DNA from: Streptomyces pseudogriseolus
GTDB lineage: Bacteria > Actinomycetota > Actinomycetes > Streptomycetales > Streptomycetaceae
NCBI GenBank assembly: GCA_002154585.1
Contig: MUNG01000143.1
Coordinates: 129-37,321 of the forward strand
Length of the DNA: 37,193 bases
Reading direction: 5' to 3'
This document shows, in pieces, positions 9,485 to 17,680 of this stretch. Each line of letters starts with the position of its first letter. Position 1 is the stretch's first letter. The notes below the pieces were generated by a model. That model did not search any database. It had not been told where the DNA came from and saw only the letters and a list, made by a program, of their open reading frames with translations. A program made the translations under genes and the position numbers.

Positions 9485-10045
9485 TCAGTCCTTGCCACGG
9501 CCCGTGAGCGCGTCCCTGATCCGGTCGACCATGCCCGCGCCCGGGGCCAGCAGCTTGTTGGCCGGCGGCGTGTCCGGCGCGGACGGATGCGGGCGGGTGG
9601 GGGCGGTCTTCTTGGCCTGCCGGACCTTGTCCCCGAGCTTCATCAGCTCGTCCTCGGAAGCCGCTGACCGCAGCTGGGCGAAGAGGTTGTCCTCCTCGTC
9701 GCGGACGTGGGAGCGGATCTCCGCCATCAGCTCACCGATGAGCCGGTCGAACTCGGGATCGCCGGCGTCGACGCCCTCGAGGTCCTTCATCGTCCGCTCG
9801 GCCTCGGCGTGGTCCTCGAGTTCCTTGTCGGCGATGCCGTCACCGTTGGGGAGGAACTCGCGCACCGCCGGGTACAGGTATGCCTCCTCGGCGATCGAGT
9901 GCCTCACCAGTTCGATCACGGCTTGGTCGGCGTACTTCTTGCGCTGCTCATCGCCCGACGGCAGTGCCTCGATCTTCCCGAACAGTTCTTCGACCTCCCG
10001 ATGGTCCGTCGTCAGTTCCGCGATGACGTCTCCGCCGTGTCCCAT
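9485..10045 (-). CDS. Hemerythrin-like domain protein
   Basis: 186 residues, soluble and rich in Asp/Glu. A four-helix HHE fold at about residues 8-130 has likely di-iron ligands in ELTTDHREVEELF, LVRHSIAEEAYLYPAV, DHAEAERTMKDL and EIRSHVRDEEDNLF. Such proteins bind oxygen or sense oxygen, NO or peroxide. The C-terminal 50 residues are a Pro/Thr-rich linker and a short basic end (MVDRIRDALTGRGKD). The start at 10045 is supported by GGGGAG six bases upstream; a longer frame to 10435 is low-complexity shadow. A possible stress sigma-factor promoter lies about 45-70 bases upstream. The gene stands alone between the dehydrogenase/antiporter unit and the oxidase operon. Confidence 0.88.
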   Translation of the reverse strand: MGHGGDVIAELTTDHREVEELFGKIEALPSGDEQRKKYADQAVIELVRHSIAEEAYLYPAVREFLPNGDGIADKELEDHAEAERTMKDLEGVDAGDPEFDRLIGELMAEIRSHVRDEEDNLFAQLRSAASEDELMKLGDKVRQAKKTAPTRPHPSAPDTPPANKLLAPGAGMVDRIRDALTGRGKD

Positions 10046-10471
10046 GGGTGGCTCCCCTTCTGCGCGCTGACCGGAACGCCTCGACCGTGTATCCATGGCA
10101 CCGCATCCGCAAACCGGGCAGGCATTCGGCGTATCGGACCCACCGCGCGAGCCCAGGCAAGAAGGGCCGTGAGACGCGGGATGTCGCGCGGTCGGTCGAG
10201 GGCGGCTGTCGCGAGTCCGACGCTCCTGTCCCGGCGCGGGACCGCCATGCCGTCGTCGCCCGCCAGGTGCCGCGTCCGCTGCCGACGCCACCGGCCGGCT
10301 CGTCGGCGCGGCGGCTGAGGCGGGCGCTGAGCGGCTGGTTCCACAGCGACCGGGTGGCGCTCCCGGGCGAGAACGCCGACGGGGGCGAGCCGCGTCACGG
10401 CGCTGAAAGCGCGGCCACGTGGATCCGGCCGGCACGGGCGGGCACGGCCGGAGCCTGTGACGTGGCGTGGC
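10046..10471. other. Intergenic region between SDR and hemerythrin genes
   Basis: 426 bases. The minus-strand part near 10089-10114 holds a candidate SigB-type promoter for the hemerythrin gene. The rest lies downstream of the SDR stop and shows only arginine-rich shadow frames; no clear terminator or RNA gene was recognised. Confidence 0.35.
10089..10114 (-). promoter_or_regulatory. Candidate SigB-type stress promoter for the hemerythrin gene
   Basis: On the minus strand GTTT (10114-10111) and GGATAC (10094-10089) are separated by 16 bases, close to the Streptomyces SigB-type consensus GNNT-N14-16-GGGTAY with one mismatch. It would give a leader of roughly 35 bases before ATG 10045. This is pattern matching only. 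Confidence 0.35.
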
Positions 10472-11485
10472 TCAGCGCCCGCCGCGGCGGCGCAGCAGCG
10501 CGTATCCCGCGCCGGCGAGTCCCGCCACGGCCGCCGCCTTGCCCAGGTGATGGCGGCTCGCCCACACCTGCGGGTCGAAGGAGTGAGCCTGGTCGTCGAA
10601 CACGCCGTGGGCTCCGTAGTCCCGCTTCTCGTCCGCCGGTGCGAAGAGGTTGCCGTGCCCTTCGGGCTGCGGGTGGGCGTCGGTCTGCTGGGAGTCGAAC
10701 CCGGTGCGGGCCAGGTAGCGGTCGAGCAGGCCGGGTACGACGGCGTTGGCCAGCAGCGTCAGCGCCGTGGACGTCCCGACCCAGTACTCGCGCCGCTGCG
10801 GGTGGTCGGCGGCGCGCAGTACGGCGCGGGCGGCCATCTCGGGCTGGTAGATCGGCGGCACGGGCTGGGCGTGGCGGGGCAGATGGGTGCGCAGCCAGGT
10901 GAACTGCGGGGTGTTGACGGCCGGCATCTGGACCATGGTGACGCGCACCCGGGATTTGTCGTGCAGCAGTTCGCACCGCACGGACTCGGTGAAGCCCTGG
11001 ATGGCGTGCTTGGCTCCGCAGTACGCGCTCTGCAGCGGGATGCCGCGGTAGGCGAGCGCGGAGCCCACCTGCACCACCGCGCCGCTGTCCCGTGGCACCA
11101 TGCGCTCCAGCGCGGCCCGGGTGCCGTGCACGTAGCCGAGGTAGGTCGACCTCGTGGCCTGCAGGAACTCCTCCGGGGGAACGTCGGTGAACTTGCCGAA
11201 GGCCGCCGTGAAGGCGTTGTTCACCCAGACGTCGACCGGGCCGAACTCCTCCTCGACGCGACGGGCGGCGTCCTCCACCTGCTCCCATTCCGCCATGTCG
11301 GTGACGAGGGGCAGCGCCTGCCCGCCGGCCGCGCGCACGTCGGCCGCAGCCGCGTCCAGGCCCGCGCGTCCCCGTGCCAGCAGAGCGACCCTGGCGCCGC
11401 GGGCGGCGAACATCGTGGCGGTCGCCCGCCCGATGCCGGCACTCGCCCCGGTCACCACGACCGTCTGCCGTGTCCTGTCGTTCAT
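10472..11485 (-). CDS. Short-chain dehydrogenase/reductase with hydrophobic C-terminal tail
   Basis: 337 residues. The Rossmann NAD(P)-binding motif TGASAGIG is at about 13-20; NNAF (usually NNAG), a Ser in VGSALAYRG and the catalytic YCGAK follow. About 100 residues beyond the classical SDR length contain a Gln/His/Asp-rich linker and a final hydrophobic segment (LGKAAAVAGLAGAGYALL) ending in RRRGGR, which suggests a tail anchor. The substrate is unknown. The start at 11485 has GGAGG five bases upstream and overlaps the stop of ctaF by four bases, so it is the last gene of the ctaD-ctaF operon, an unusual partner for oxidase subunits. A longer frame to 11791 lies in the shadow of ctaF. Confidence 0.86.
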   Translation of the reverse strand: MNDRTRQTVVVTGASAGIGRATATMFAARGARVALLARGRAGLDAAAADVRAAGGQALPLVTDMAEWEQVEDAARRVEEEFGPVDVWVNNAFTAAFGKFTDVPPEEFLQATRSTYLGYVHGTRAALERMVPRDSGAVVQVGSALAYRGIPLQSAYCGAKHAIQGFTESVRCELLHDKSRVRVTMVQMPAVNTPQFTWLRTHLPRHAQPVPPIYQPEMAARAVLRAADHPQRREYWVGTSTALTLLANAVVPGLLDRYLARTGFDSQQTDAHPQPEGHGNLFAPADEKRDYGAHGVFDDQAHSFDPQVWASRHHLGKAAAVAGLAGAGYALLRRRGGR

Positions 11486-11904
11486 CGGTCCTCCACACCG
11501 GTCGGGCGCACGGGGTCCGTCCCCCGTGCGGCGTACTGGAAAACGAAACCCAGGACACCGGGGACGAGCACCCCGGCGCCGATCAGGAACAGCCACAGCC
11601 CGTACACCGCGCCCAGGCCGAGCAGCGCCGTGCCCGCCGCCGCCAGCACCGGGAACGCGCTGCGCGGCGGGAAGAAGGCCACGGGCCCCGCGGCCTCGTG
11701 CACCGAGGCCCCCTTGCGGTCCTTCGGCAGGAGCCCGTCCTTGCGGTGCCGGTACCAGAGGAAGAAGGCGACCAGGGCCGACATCAGGCACGAGACCACC
11801 AGAGCGACGGTGCCCGCCGGCTCGGCCGAGGACCGTCCGTAGACGGCGGCGCTGACGGCGAAGAAGAGGCTGACGCCCGCGAACAGGGCGGTCTCGGCCT
11901 TCAC
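11482..11904 (-). CDS. ctaF: Cytochrome c oxidase subunit IV, actinobacterial type
   Basis: 140 residues with four hydrophobic segments in two pairs (about 3-22, 32-50, 82-97, 100-122) around a charged loop [25 protein letters not shown]; the spacing and the ...FFPPRSAFP... loop match the actinobacterial aa3 oxidase subunit IV. It has no redox ligands and stabilises the complex in the membrane. The ATG overlaps the end of ctaD by four bases and its stop overlaps the SDR start, indicating a tightly coupled three-gene operon. Confidence 0.85.
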   Translation of the reverse strand: MKAETALFAGVSLFFAVSAAVYGRSSAEPAGTVALVVSCLMSALVAFFLWYRHRKDGLLPKDRKGASVHEAAGPVAFFPPRSAFPVLAAAGTALLGLGAVYGLWLFLIGAGVLVPGVLGFVFQYAARGTDPVRPTGVEDR

Positions 11905-13640
11905 GGGCGCTCCCCCCTCCCGGTCCCGTTCCCGGTCACGTCGCCCGGCTGTCCCTGCCCGGCACGGTCACCGGCCGGCGAGTGGGAGTGAGCGTGCCTC
12001 GCGTGACTCGGGTGGCGCAGGTCGAACGCCGGCGACTCGGAGCGGATCCGGGGCAGGGCGACGAAGTTGTGCTGCGGCGGGGGACAGGAGGTGGCCCATT
12101 CGAGGGAGCGTCCGAACCCCCAGGGATCGTCCACGGTGACCTTCTCCCCGTAGCGCGCCGTCTTCCAGACGTTGTAGAGGAAGGGCAGCGTGGAGCCGCC
12201 GAGCAGGAAGGCGCCGACGGACGAGACCGTGTTGAGCGCGGTGAAGCCGTCCGCGGCCAGGTAGTCGGCGTAACGCCGGGGCATTCCCTCGGCGCCCAGC
12301 CAGTGCTGCACCAGGAAGGTGAGGTGGAACCCGACGAACAGCGTCCAGAAGTGCAGTCTCCCGAGCCGCTCGTCGAGCATGCGGCCGGTGAACTTCGGCC
12401 ACCAGAAGTAGAAGCCGGCGAACATGGCGAAGACGACGGTGCCGAAGAGGACGTAGTGCATGTGCGCCACGACGAAGTAGGTGTCGGTGGTGTGGAAGTC
12501 CAGCGGCGGCGACGCCAGCAGCACCCCCGTCAGCCCGCCGAAGAGGAAGGTCGCGAGGAAGCCCAGCGCCCACAGCATGGGCGTCTCGAACGACAGCGAA
12601 CCACGCCACATCGTCCCGATCCAGTTGAAGAACTTCACCCCGGTCGGCACCGCGATCAGGAACGAGGCCAGCGAGAAGAACGGCAGCAGCACCGCGCCCG
12701 TGGCGAACATGTGGTGGGCCCAGACGATCGCGGACAGCCCCGTGATGGCGGCGGTCGCCCCGATCAGGCCGAAGTACCCGAAGACCGGCTTGCGGCTGAA
12801 GACCGGGATGACCTCGGTGATGATGCCGAAGAACGGCAGGGCGACGATGTAGACCTCGGGATGCCCGAAGAACCAGAAGAGGTGCTGCCAGAGCAGTGCT
12901 CCCCCGTTGGCCGGGTCGAAAACGTGCGCGCCGAAGCGGCGGTCGGCGAACAGCGCCAGGAGAGCTGCGGTGAGCACGGGGAACGCCAGGAGCACCAGGA
13001 TCGATGTGAACAGTACGTTCCACGTGAAGACCGGCATCCGGAAGAGCGTCATACCGGGGGCGCGCAGGCAGATGACGGTGGCGATGAAGTTGACGGCGCC
13101 CAGGATGGTGCTCAGCCCGGACACGGCCAGACCCATGACCCACAGGTCGCCGCCGGCTCCGGGGCTGTGCGCGGGGCCGTTCAGCGGAGCGTACGCGAAC
13201 CACCCGAAGTCGGCCGCTCCCCGGCCGGTGAGGAATCCCGACACCACCATCAGACCGCCGAAGAGATACACCCAGTAGGTGTAGGCGTTCAGCCGGGGGA
13301 ACGCCACGTCAGGAGCGCCGATCTGCAACGGCATCACCGCGTTGGCGAACCCCACGAACGTAGGGGTGGCGAACAGCAGCATCATCACCGTGCCGTGAAT
13401 GGTGAAGAGCTGGTTGTACTGCTCGGCGGAGACGATCTGAAGTCCGGGCCGTGCCAGCTCGGCCCGCATCAGCATCGCGAGCATTCCCGCGAACAGGAAG
13501 AAGCCGAAGGCTGTCGTCAGGTACATGTGGGCGATGACCTTGTGATCGGTGGTCGTCAGCCACCGCACCACAGCTCTCCCCTGTGCCGGACGCCGCGCCG
13601 CCCCGTCCGGCATCCGCGCGCCCTCGTCCACCGCCGCCAT
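11901..13640 (-). CDS. ctaD: Cytochrome c oxidase subunit I (aa3 type)
   Basis: 579 residues, about 12 membrane helices, the catalytic subunit of a heme-copper terminal oxidase. Visible ligands and channel residues: FTIHGTVMM (low-spin heme His), [15 protein letters not shown] (D-channel Asp and Asn), [15 protein letters not shown] (CuB His, Glu and the cross-linked Tyr), [10 protein letters not shown] (CuB His pair), [15 protein letters not shown] (K-channel Lys) and [10 protein letters not shown] (heme a3 and heme a His). The start at 13640 has GGGAAGGG about six bases upstream; the longer frame to 13724 adds a non-conserved basic stretch. The C-terminus is His/Ser/Gly-rich. No subunit II (CuA) or III gene is adjacent, so this is probably an additional copy that borrows partners from a main oxidase locus. 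Confidence 0.93.
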   Translation of the reverse strand: MAAVDEGARMPDGAARRPAQGRAVVRWLTTTDHKVIAHMYLTTAFGFFLFAGMLAMLMRAELARPGLQIVSAEQYNQLFTIHGTVMMLLFATPTFVGFANAVMPLQIGAPDVAFPRLNAYTYWVYLFGGLMVVSGFLTGRGAADFGWFAYAPLNGPAHSPGAGGDLWVMGLAVSGLSTILGAVNFIATVICLRAPGMTLFRMPVFTWNVLFTSILVLLAFPVLTAALLALFADRRFGAHVFDPANGGALLWQHLFWFFGHPEVYIVALPFFGIITEVIPVFSRKPVFGYFGLIGATAAITGLSAIVWAHHMFATGAVLLPFFSLASFLIAVPTGVKFFNWIGTMWRGSLSFETPMLWALGFLATFLFGGLTGVLLASPPLDFHTTDTYFVVAHMHYVLFGTVVFAMFAGFYFWWPKFTGRMLDERLGRLHFWTLFVGFHLTFLVQHWLGAEGMPRRYADYLAADGFTALNTVSSVGAFLLGGSTLPFLYNVWKTARYGEKVTVDDPWGFGRSLEWATSCPPPQHNFVALPRIRSESPAFDLRHPSHARHAHSHSPAGDRAGQGQPGDVTGNGTGRGERP

Positions 13641-14421
13641 GCGTGCCCTTCCCTTCGCCCGCCGACCCGCGTCGTCCCTCTGGCGGGGCGCCCGGAGAAC
13701 CGGCGCCCGTCGAGCACCCGACAACGGCGTCTAACCGATGCCACCGTTCCGGAAACCTCACAGTCGTCGCGGGGGCCGGAGTACCCGGCGAGGACGCTTC
13801 TGCACTCCAGCCGTCAGCCGGCGCCACCGTGCTCCCCGTGTGCCACCTGCCCGGACGCTCCCGAGCCGGAGCAGACGTCCGAACCGGTCCGTCTCACTCC
13901 GCTCCCGCCCGGTGAGCCTGGGCACGGGCAACAGCCGGCGACGTCACCGGGGCTGCTCATCGGGAGGTGCACCGTGCCGGCACGGCCCGCGGCTCGGACT
14001 CGCCTCCACCCCACCGGTGGCGTCCGGCCGAGCCGGGCGTCGCGCCCTTCGGAGAAGGCGAGTCGGCCACCGTGCACCGCGTCCCAGGACGCAGCCGGGT
14101 CGGGTCACAGCGCTGACGCGATCACCAGCCGTAGCATGCGCGCGTGCCATGTGCAGAGCCGAAAGAGTGGCTCCTGCCCGTGGGAGTCCTCTGGGACTTC
14201 CTGGGACTTCCGGCCGTATCAGCCAGAGCGAGCCTGTACCAGGTCAACGACTCACGACAGTCGGACGGCGCAGGTCACAGCCTTGGCCGGTCTCTCCCCG
14301 GGACATCTGAGCAACGGCTGCCGCCGCACCCAGTCCGGCCCGCGGTTCAGCGGTCAGGTAGGGGTGCGGCGGCATCTCCGGGACGTCTCCGGGACCTGTC
14401 CGGGGCATTTCTCGGACCGGC
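13641..14421. other. Long intergenic region with GGGAC-type repeats
   Basis: 781 bases between ctaD and the XRE regulator. Open frames here are arginine/serine-rich, lack good ribosome sites and look non-coding. On the minus strand near 13735-13760 a GTTT-N16-GGTTAG pair could be a degenerate stress promoter for ctaD. Between about 14188 and 14405 the pentamer GGGAC recurs, including a tandem CTGGGACTTC pair and a run of TCCGGGAC-like units (listed separately). Confidence 0.4.
14188..14405. repeat. Cluster of short GGGAC-containing direct repeats
   Basis: Near 14190-14211 the decamer CTGGGACTTC occurs twice in tandem. GGGACATCT follows near 14299, and near 14374-14403 TCTCCGGGAC, TCTCCGGGAC and TGTCCGGGG follow each other, abutting the 3' end of the XRE regulator gene. 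They may be protein-binding sites or simple expansion. Confidence 0.4.
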
Positions 14422-15267
14422 TCAATGCAGCCTCGTCCGCGGCCCCATCACGGACAGCAGTTGCAGCTTCTCGTGGCTCTCGCTGCCGGGGACGGCGGTG
14501 TAGACGAGCAGCAGATGCGACTGGTCGGGGTCGAGGAGCGTCTGGCAGCTCAGCTCCATGATGCCGAGCTCGGGGTGGTTGAAGCGTTTGACCTCGCGGG
14601 GACGCAGGCCGATCTCGTGGTCGTTCCACACCTTCTTGAACTCCTCGCTCCGCGCCAGGAGCAGGTCGGCGAGCTGCGCCGCCCGGGAGCCGGGGCCCCG
14701 CTGGGTGGCCAGGGAACGCAAGCCCGAGGCGAACAGGCGGCTGAGGAAGGCGTGTTGGTCGTCGGCGTAGAGCCGGCGGGTGGCGGGGTCGGTGAACCAG
14801 CGGTAGCCGAGGCTGCGGGCCGGGCCCTGGTGGACGGTCAGATCGCCGGTGAGGGCGACGCCGAGCGGGGTCTGCCGCAGGGTTTCGCCGAGCTCGGTGA
14901 CGATTTCGGCGGGGGTGTCCTGCAAGCGGTCGAGGATGCGGAGCAGACCCGGGCTGATGTGTTCGCTGGCCGGACCGCGCGCGGGTGGGTGGTGGCCGGC
15001 GAGACGGAACAGGTGGTCGCGCTCGTCGAGGGAGAGGTGGAGTCCCTGCGCGATGGAGGCGATCATCTGTTCGGACGGCCGCGGGCCGCGCTCCCTCTCG
15101 AGGCGCGCGTAGTAGTCGGTCGACATGCTGCACAGCAGGGCGGCCTCCTCCCGCCGCAGCCCGCTGGTCCGGCGGCGTCGGCCGCGCGGCAGGCCGACGT
15201 CCTCGGGTTGCAGCGCCGCGCGGCGGCTGCGGAGGAACTCCGCCAGTCCGCTCCGGTCGATCTCCAT
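14422..15267 (-). CDS. XRE-family regulator with MmyB-like ligand-binding domain
   Basis: 281 residues. An N-terminal helix-turn-helix (about 8-75) contains RRTSGLRREEAALLCSMSTDYYARLERERGPRPSEQM; the rest (about 100-270, with GYRWFTDPATRRLYADDQHAFLSRLF and FNHPELGIMELSCQTLLDPD) is the MmyB-like domain thought to bind small hydrophobic ligands. The AAGGAGGTG ribosome site before ATG 15267 is near-perfect. Members of this family are often found beside the SDR gene they control; here an SDR gene lies 128 bases upstream on the same strand, so it is the likely target or operon partner. Confidence 0.9.
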   Translation of the reverse strand: MEIDRSGLAEFLRSRRAALQPEDVGLPRGRRRRTSGLRREEAALLCSMSTDYYARLERERGPRPSEQMIASIAQGLHLSLDERDHLFRLAGHHPPARGPASEHISPGLLRILDRLQDTPAEIVTELGETLRQTPLGVALTGDLTVHQGPARSLGYRWFTDPATRRLYADDQHAFLSRLFASGLRSLATQRGPGSRAAQLADLLLARSEEFKKVWNDHEIGLRPREVKRFNHPELGIMELSCQTLLDPDQSHLLLVYTAVPGSESHEKLQLLSVMGPRTRLH

Positions 15268-15395
15268 GCCGCACCTCCTTCCGTGCTGGTTCACTTCTAC
15301 CGCCCGTGGACGCGCGTATCCACGGCCTGCCGATCCCCCCTTACGGGTCCCCCCGTACGGCCTCGCCGTGCGGTGAGCGTCGGCGGAGCTCCGCG

Positions 15396-16346
15396 TCAGC
15401 TGTCGGGGAAGCGCACCTCGGCGAGCTCCTGGGAGATCTGCCAGACGCGGGCGGCGTCCTCGGCGCTGCGCAGGGGACGCCACAGCGCCTGCTGTCCGGG
15501 GGCTCCGCCGAGGTTGCCGGGACCCTGGGGTCCGTAGAACAGCTCGCCCCGGGCGTCGGGCGAGGTGGCGGCGTACAGGGCGGGGAGCATCGCGGTCCGC
15601 GGGGTGCCGAGGAGGATGCCGCGCCGGGACAACGCCTTGATCACGCGGAGGGCCGCGGTGTCGCTGCCGCGGCCGACCTCCGGGCGGGCGGCCAGCAGGC
15701 TCGTCGGGGCGACGCCGGGATGCGCGATGTTGCTGGTGATGCCCCAGCCGTGGGCACGGCTGCGGCGGTCGAGCTCGAGTCCGAACAGGGCGCCCGCGAT
15801 CTTCGACTGCCGGTAGGCGCGTGAGCTGCTGTAGGAGCGCTCGAAGTTCAGGTCGTCCCAGTTGATGGCGCCGCTGCGCGCGGCGATGCTGCTCTGTGAG
15901 GTCACCCGGGCACCGCCGGCCCGCAGCAGGGGCAGCAGATGGGCGACGAGGGCGACATGGCCGAGGTGGTTCGTGCCGAACTGGAGCTCGAAGCCGTCGG
16001 CGGTCGTCTGCCGGTCGGGCGGGTTCATGACGCCGGCGTTGTTGACGAGGATGTGGATCGGCAGCCCCTCCTCCGCCAGCGTCTTGCCGAGCGCGGCGAC
16101 GGAGCTCAGCGAGGACAGGTCGAGCTCGCGCAGCGACACGTCGGCGGCGGGATGGCTCGCACGGATCGTGGCGATCGCCGCCTCTCCCTTGCGCGGGTTG
16201 CGGACAGGCATGACGACCTCGGCGCCGGCGGCGGCGAGCCGCGCCGCCAGCTCCAGCCCCATGCCGTCGCTCGCTCCGGTGACGACGGCGCGCCGGCCGG
16301 ACAGGTCGGGGACGGTGATGTCGATGTCGACGGGCTTGCGTGGCAT
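15396..16346 (-). CDS. Short-chain dehydrogenase/reductase
   Basis: 316 residues, cytoplasmic NAD(P)-dependent oxidoreductase. It shows TGASDGMG (cofactor loop, about 22-29), a LDLSSL segment, [14 protein letters not shown] with the catalytic Ser, and YRQSK with catalytic Tyr and Lys; the length and [21 protein letters not shown] segment match the retinol dehydrogenase-like/protochlorophyllide reductase-like SDR group common in actinobacteria. The start at 16346 follows GAGGAG by about six bases; a frame extending to 16403 lacks such a site. It is followed by the XRE/MmyB-like regulator and divergent from the citrate synthase-like gene. Confidence 0.88.
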   Translation of the reverse strand: MPRKPVDIDITVPDLSGRRAVVTGASDGMGLELAARLAAAGAEVVMPVRNPRKGEAAIATIRASHPAADVSLRELDLSSLSSVAALGKTLAEEGLPIHILVNNAGVMNPPDRQTTADGFELQFGTNHLGHVALVAHLLPLLRAGGARVTSQSSIAARSGAINWDDLNFERSYSSSRAYRQSKIAGALFGLELDRRSRAHGWGITSNIAHPGVAPTSLLAARPEVGRGSDTAALRVIKALSRRGILLGTPRTAMLPALYAATSPDARGELFYGPQGPGNLGGAPGQQALWRPLRSAEDAARVWQISQELAEVRFPDS

Positions 16347-16497
16347 GTCGGCTCCTCGTGGGTGTGTCGTTGCCTCCACCGTGGCAGGAGCCGGCGTCCG
16401 CATTCAGGGCCGCTTGAGCCACTGATCGGCGATCCGAGGATGCGGGGTGTCCGATGCCGGTGAGGTGTGCCGGCGCCCTGGAAGGCATGATCGTCCG

Positions 16498-17619
16498 GTG
16501 CGCGCATCATGGATGACGTCGGAGCAGGCCGCCGAGGCCCTGGGGGTGCGGCTGTCCACCCTGTACGCCTATGTGTCGCGCGGGGTGATCGCGCGGGAGG
16601 TGTCGACGGGGCCGGAGGGGCAGCGGGTGTCGCGGTTCCGGCGGGACGACGTGCTGGCGTTGGCCCGGGCCCGGAGCCGGCCTCGGGCGGGCGCGCTGCC
16701 ACTGATCGAGTCCGAGGTCACGCAGCTGGACGCGTCCGGGCGTCTCGCCTTCCGCGGGGTGGACGTGGCGGACTGCGCGGCATGGGGGTTCGAGCGGACG
16801 GCGTGCCATGTGCTGGGCATGTCCGACGCCGACGCGACGTGGCGCGCGGAGGCCGAGGAGACCGTGCCCGGTGATCCGGCCGGCGCCGACGTCGTGCGCT
16901 GGACGGTGATGCGGGGGGCCGCGCGGGACCGGGAGCGTACGTGCCTCGAACCCGGGCACTGCCGGGAGGTCGCGGTCACCGCCGTCGCCGCCTCGACCAC
17001 GGCGCTGACCGGTCTGCGCGACGGCACCGTCGCCGAGCGGCTCGCCCGTGCCTGGGCGCCCGAGCCCGTCGACGACGCCCGGCTCGCCGGCGTCGGCCGG
17101 GCCCTCGACGCGGCGCTGACCGCGCTGGTGGACCACGAGCTCACCGCCTCGACGCTGGCGGCACGCACCGCGGCGGGAGTCGGCGCCGACCCGTGGATGG
17201 TGCTCCTCACCGGACTCGCCGCGATGAGCGGCCGCGCGCAGGCGGGTGCGAGCCGCGCCGCCACGAGGGCCCTACGGGCGTGGATCGCCACGCGCGCCGT
17301 GCCCGACGCGCCGGTTCCCGGGTTCGGGCACAAGGTGTACGTCGGACCCGATCCCCGTGTCGCCGTGCTCCTCGACCGGGTCGCCGACGTCTCCCCGGAC
17401 GCCGCCGACGCCGCCGACGACCTCGCGGTGCGGGTGGCGCGCGAGCACAGCGTCCACCCGAACGTCGACGCCGCCCTGGCCGCTCTGACGGTCGCGGCGG
17501 ATCTGCCCGCCGACGCCGGCGAGGTCGTCTTCACCCTGGCCCGCATCCCCGGTCTCATGGCTCACGCCCTGGAGGAGTATCCGAACGGGCTGCGTCTGCG
17601 GCCCCGCGCCCTGGCCTGA
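16498..17619 (+). CDS. Citrate synthase-like protein with N-terminal helix-turn-helix
   Basis: 373 residues from GTG 16498 (ATG 16513 is the alternative; neither has an ideal ribosome site). Residues about 5-60 are a MerR/excisionase-like HTH (WMTSEQAAEALGVRLSTLYAYVSRG...SRFRRDDVLALA). The remainder is a citrate synthase fold: FRGVDVAD, DHELTASTLAARTAAGVGAD, GFGHKVYVGPDPR (second catalytic His) and HPNVDAALAALT (catalytic Asp). The first catalytic His, normally in LHGGAN, is absent: the segment reads SGRAQAGASRAA, with Gln at about residue 248. Normal citrate-forming chemistry is therefore doubtful, and a DNA-binding or acyl-CoA-sensing role is possible. It is divergent from the SDR gene with a 151-base spacer. 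Confidence 0.87.
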   Translation: MRASWMTSEQAAEALGVRLSTLYAYVSRGVIAREVSTGPEGQRVSRFRRDDVLALARARSRPRAGALPLIESEVTQLDASGRLAFRGVDVADCAAWGFERTACHVLGMSDADATWRAEAEETVPGDPAGADVVRWTVMRGAARDRERTCLEPGHCREVAVTAVAASTTALTGLRDGTVAERLARAWAPEPVDDARLAGVGRALDAALTALVDHELTASTLAARTAAGVGADPWMVLLTGLAAMSGRAQAGASRAATRALRAWIATRAVPDAPVPGFGHKVYVGPDPRVAVLLDRVADVSPDAADAADDLAVRVAREHSVHPNVDAALAALTVAADLPADAGEVVFTLARIPGLMAHALEEYPNGLRLRPRALA

Positions 17620-17628
17620 GCCGCCCAT

Positions 17629-17643
17629 GTTGACTCGGTCAAC
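17629..17643. promoter_or_regulatory. Inverted repeat, possible TetR-type operator
   Basis: GTTGAC (17629-17634) and GTCAAC (17638-17643) flank TCG, a perfect 6-3-6 inverted repeat about 38 bases upstream of the DUF2332 ATG. It contains TTGACT, which could also be a -35 element. Such sites suit TetR-like dimers; no TetR gene is next to it. Confidence 0.35.
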
Positions 17644-17680
17644 GTCGACGCGGGCCCGGGCGTCCCGCAGGCTCCCCGTC

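Noticed and set aside
13738-14310. A 190-codon plus-strand frame in the region upstream of ctaD
   Set aside because: Arginine/serine-rich, no ribosome site, no recognisable domain; composition typical of non-coding high-GC DNA.
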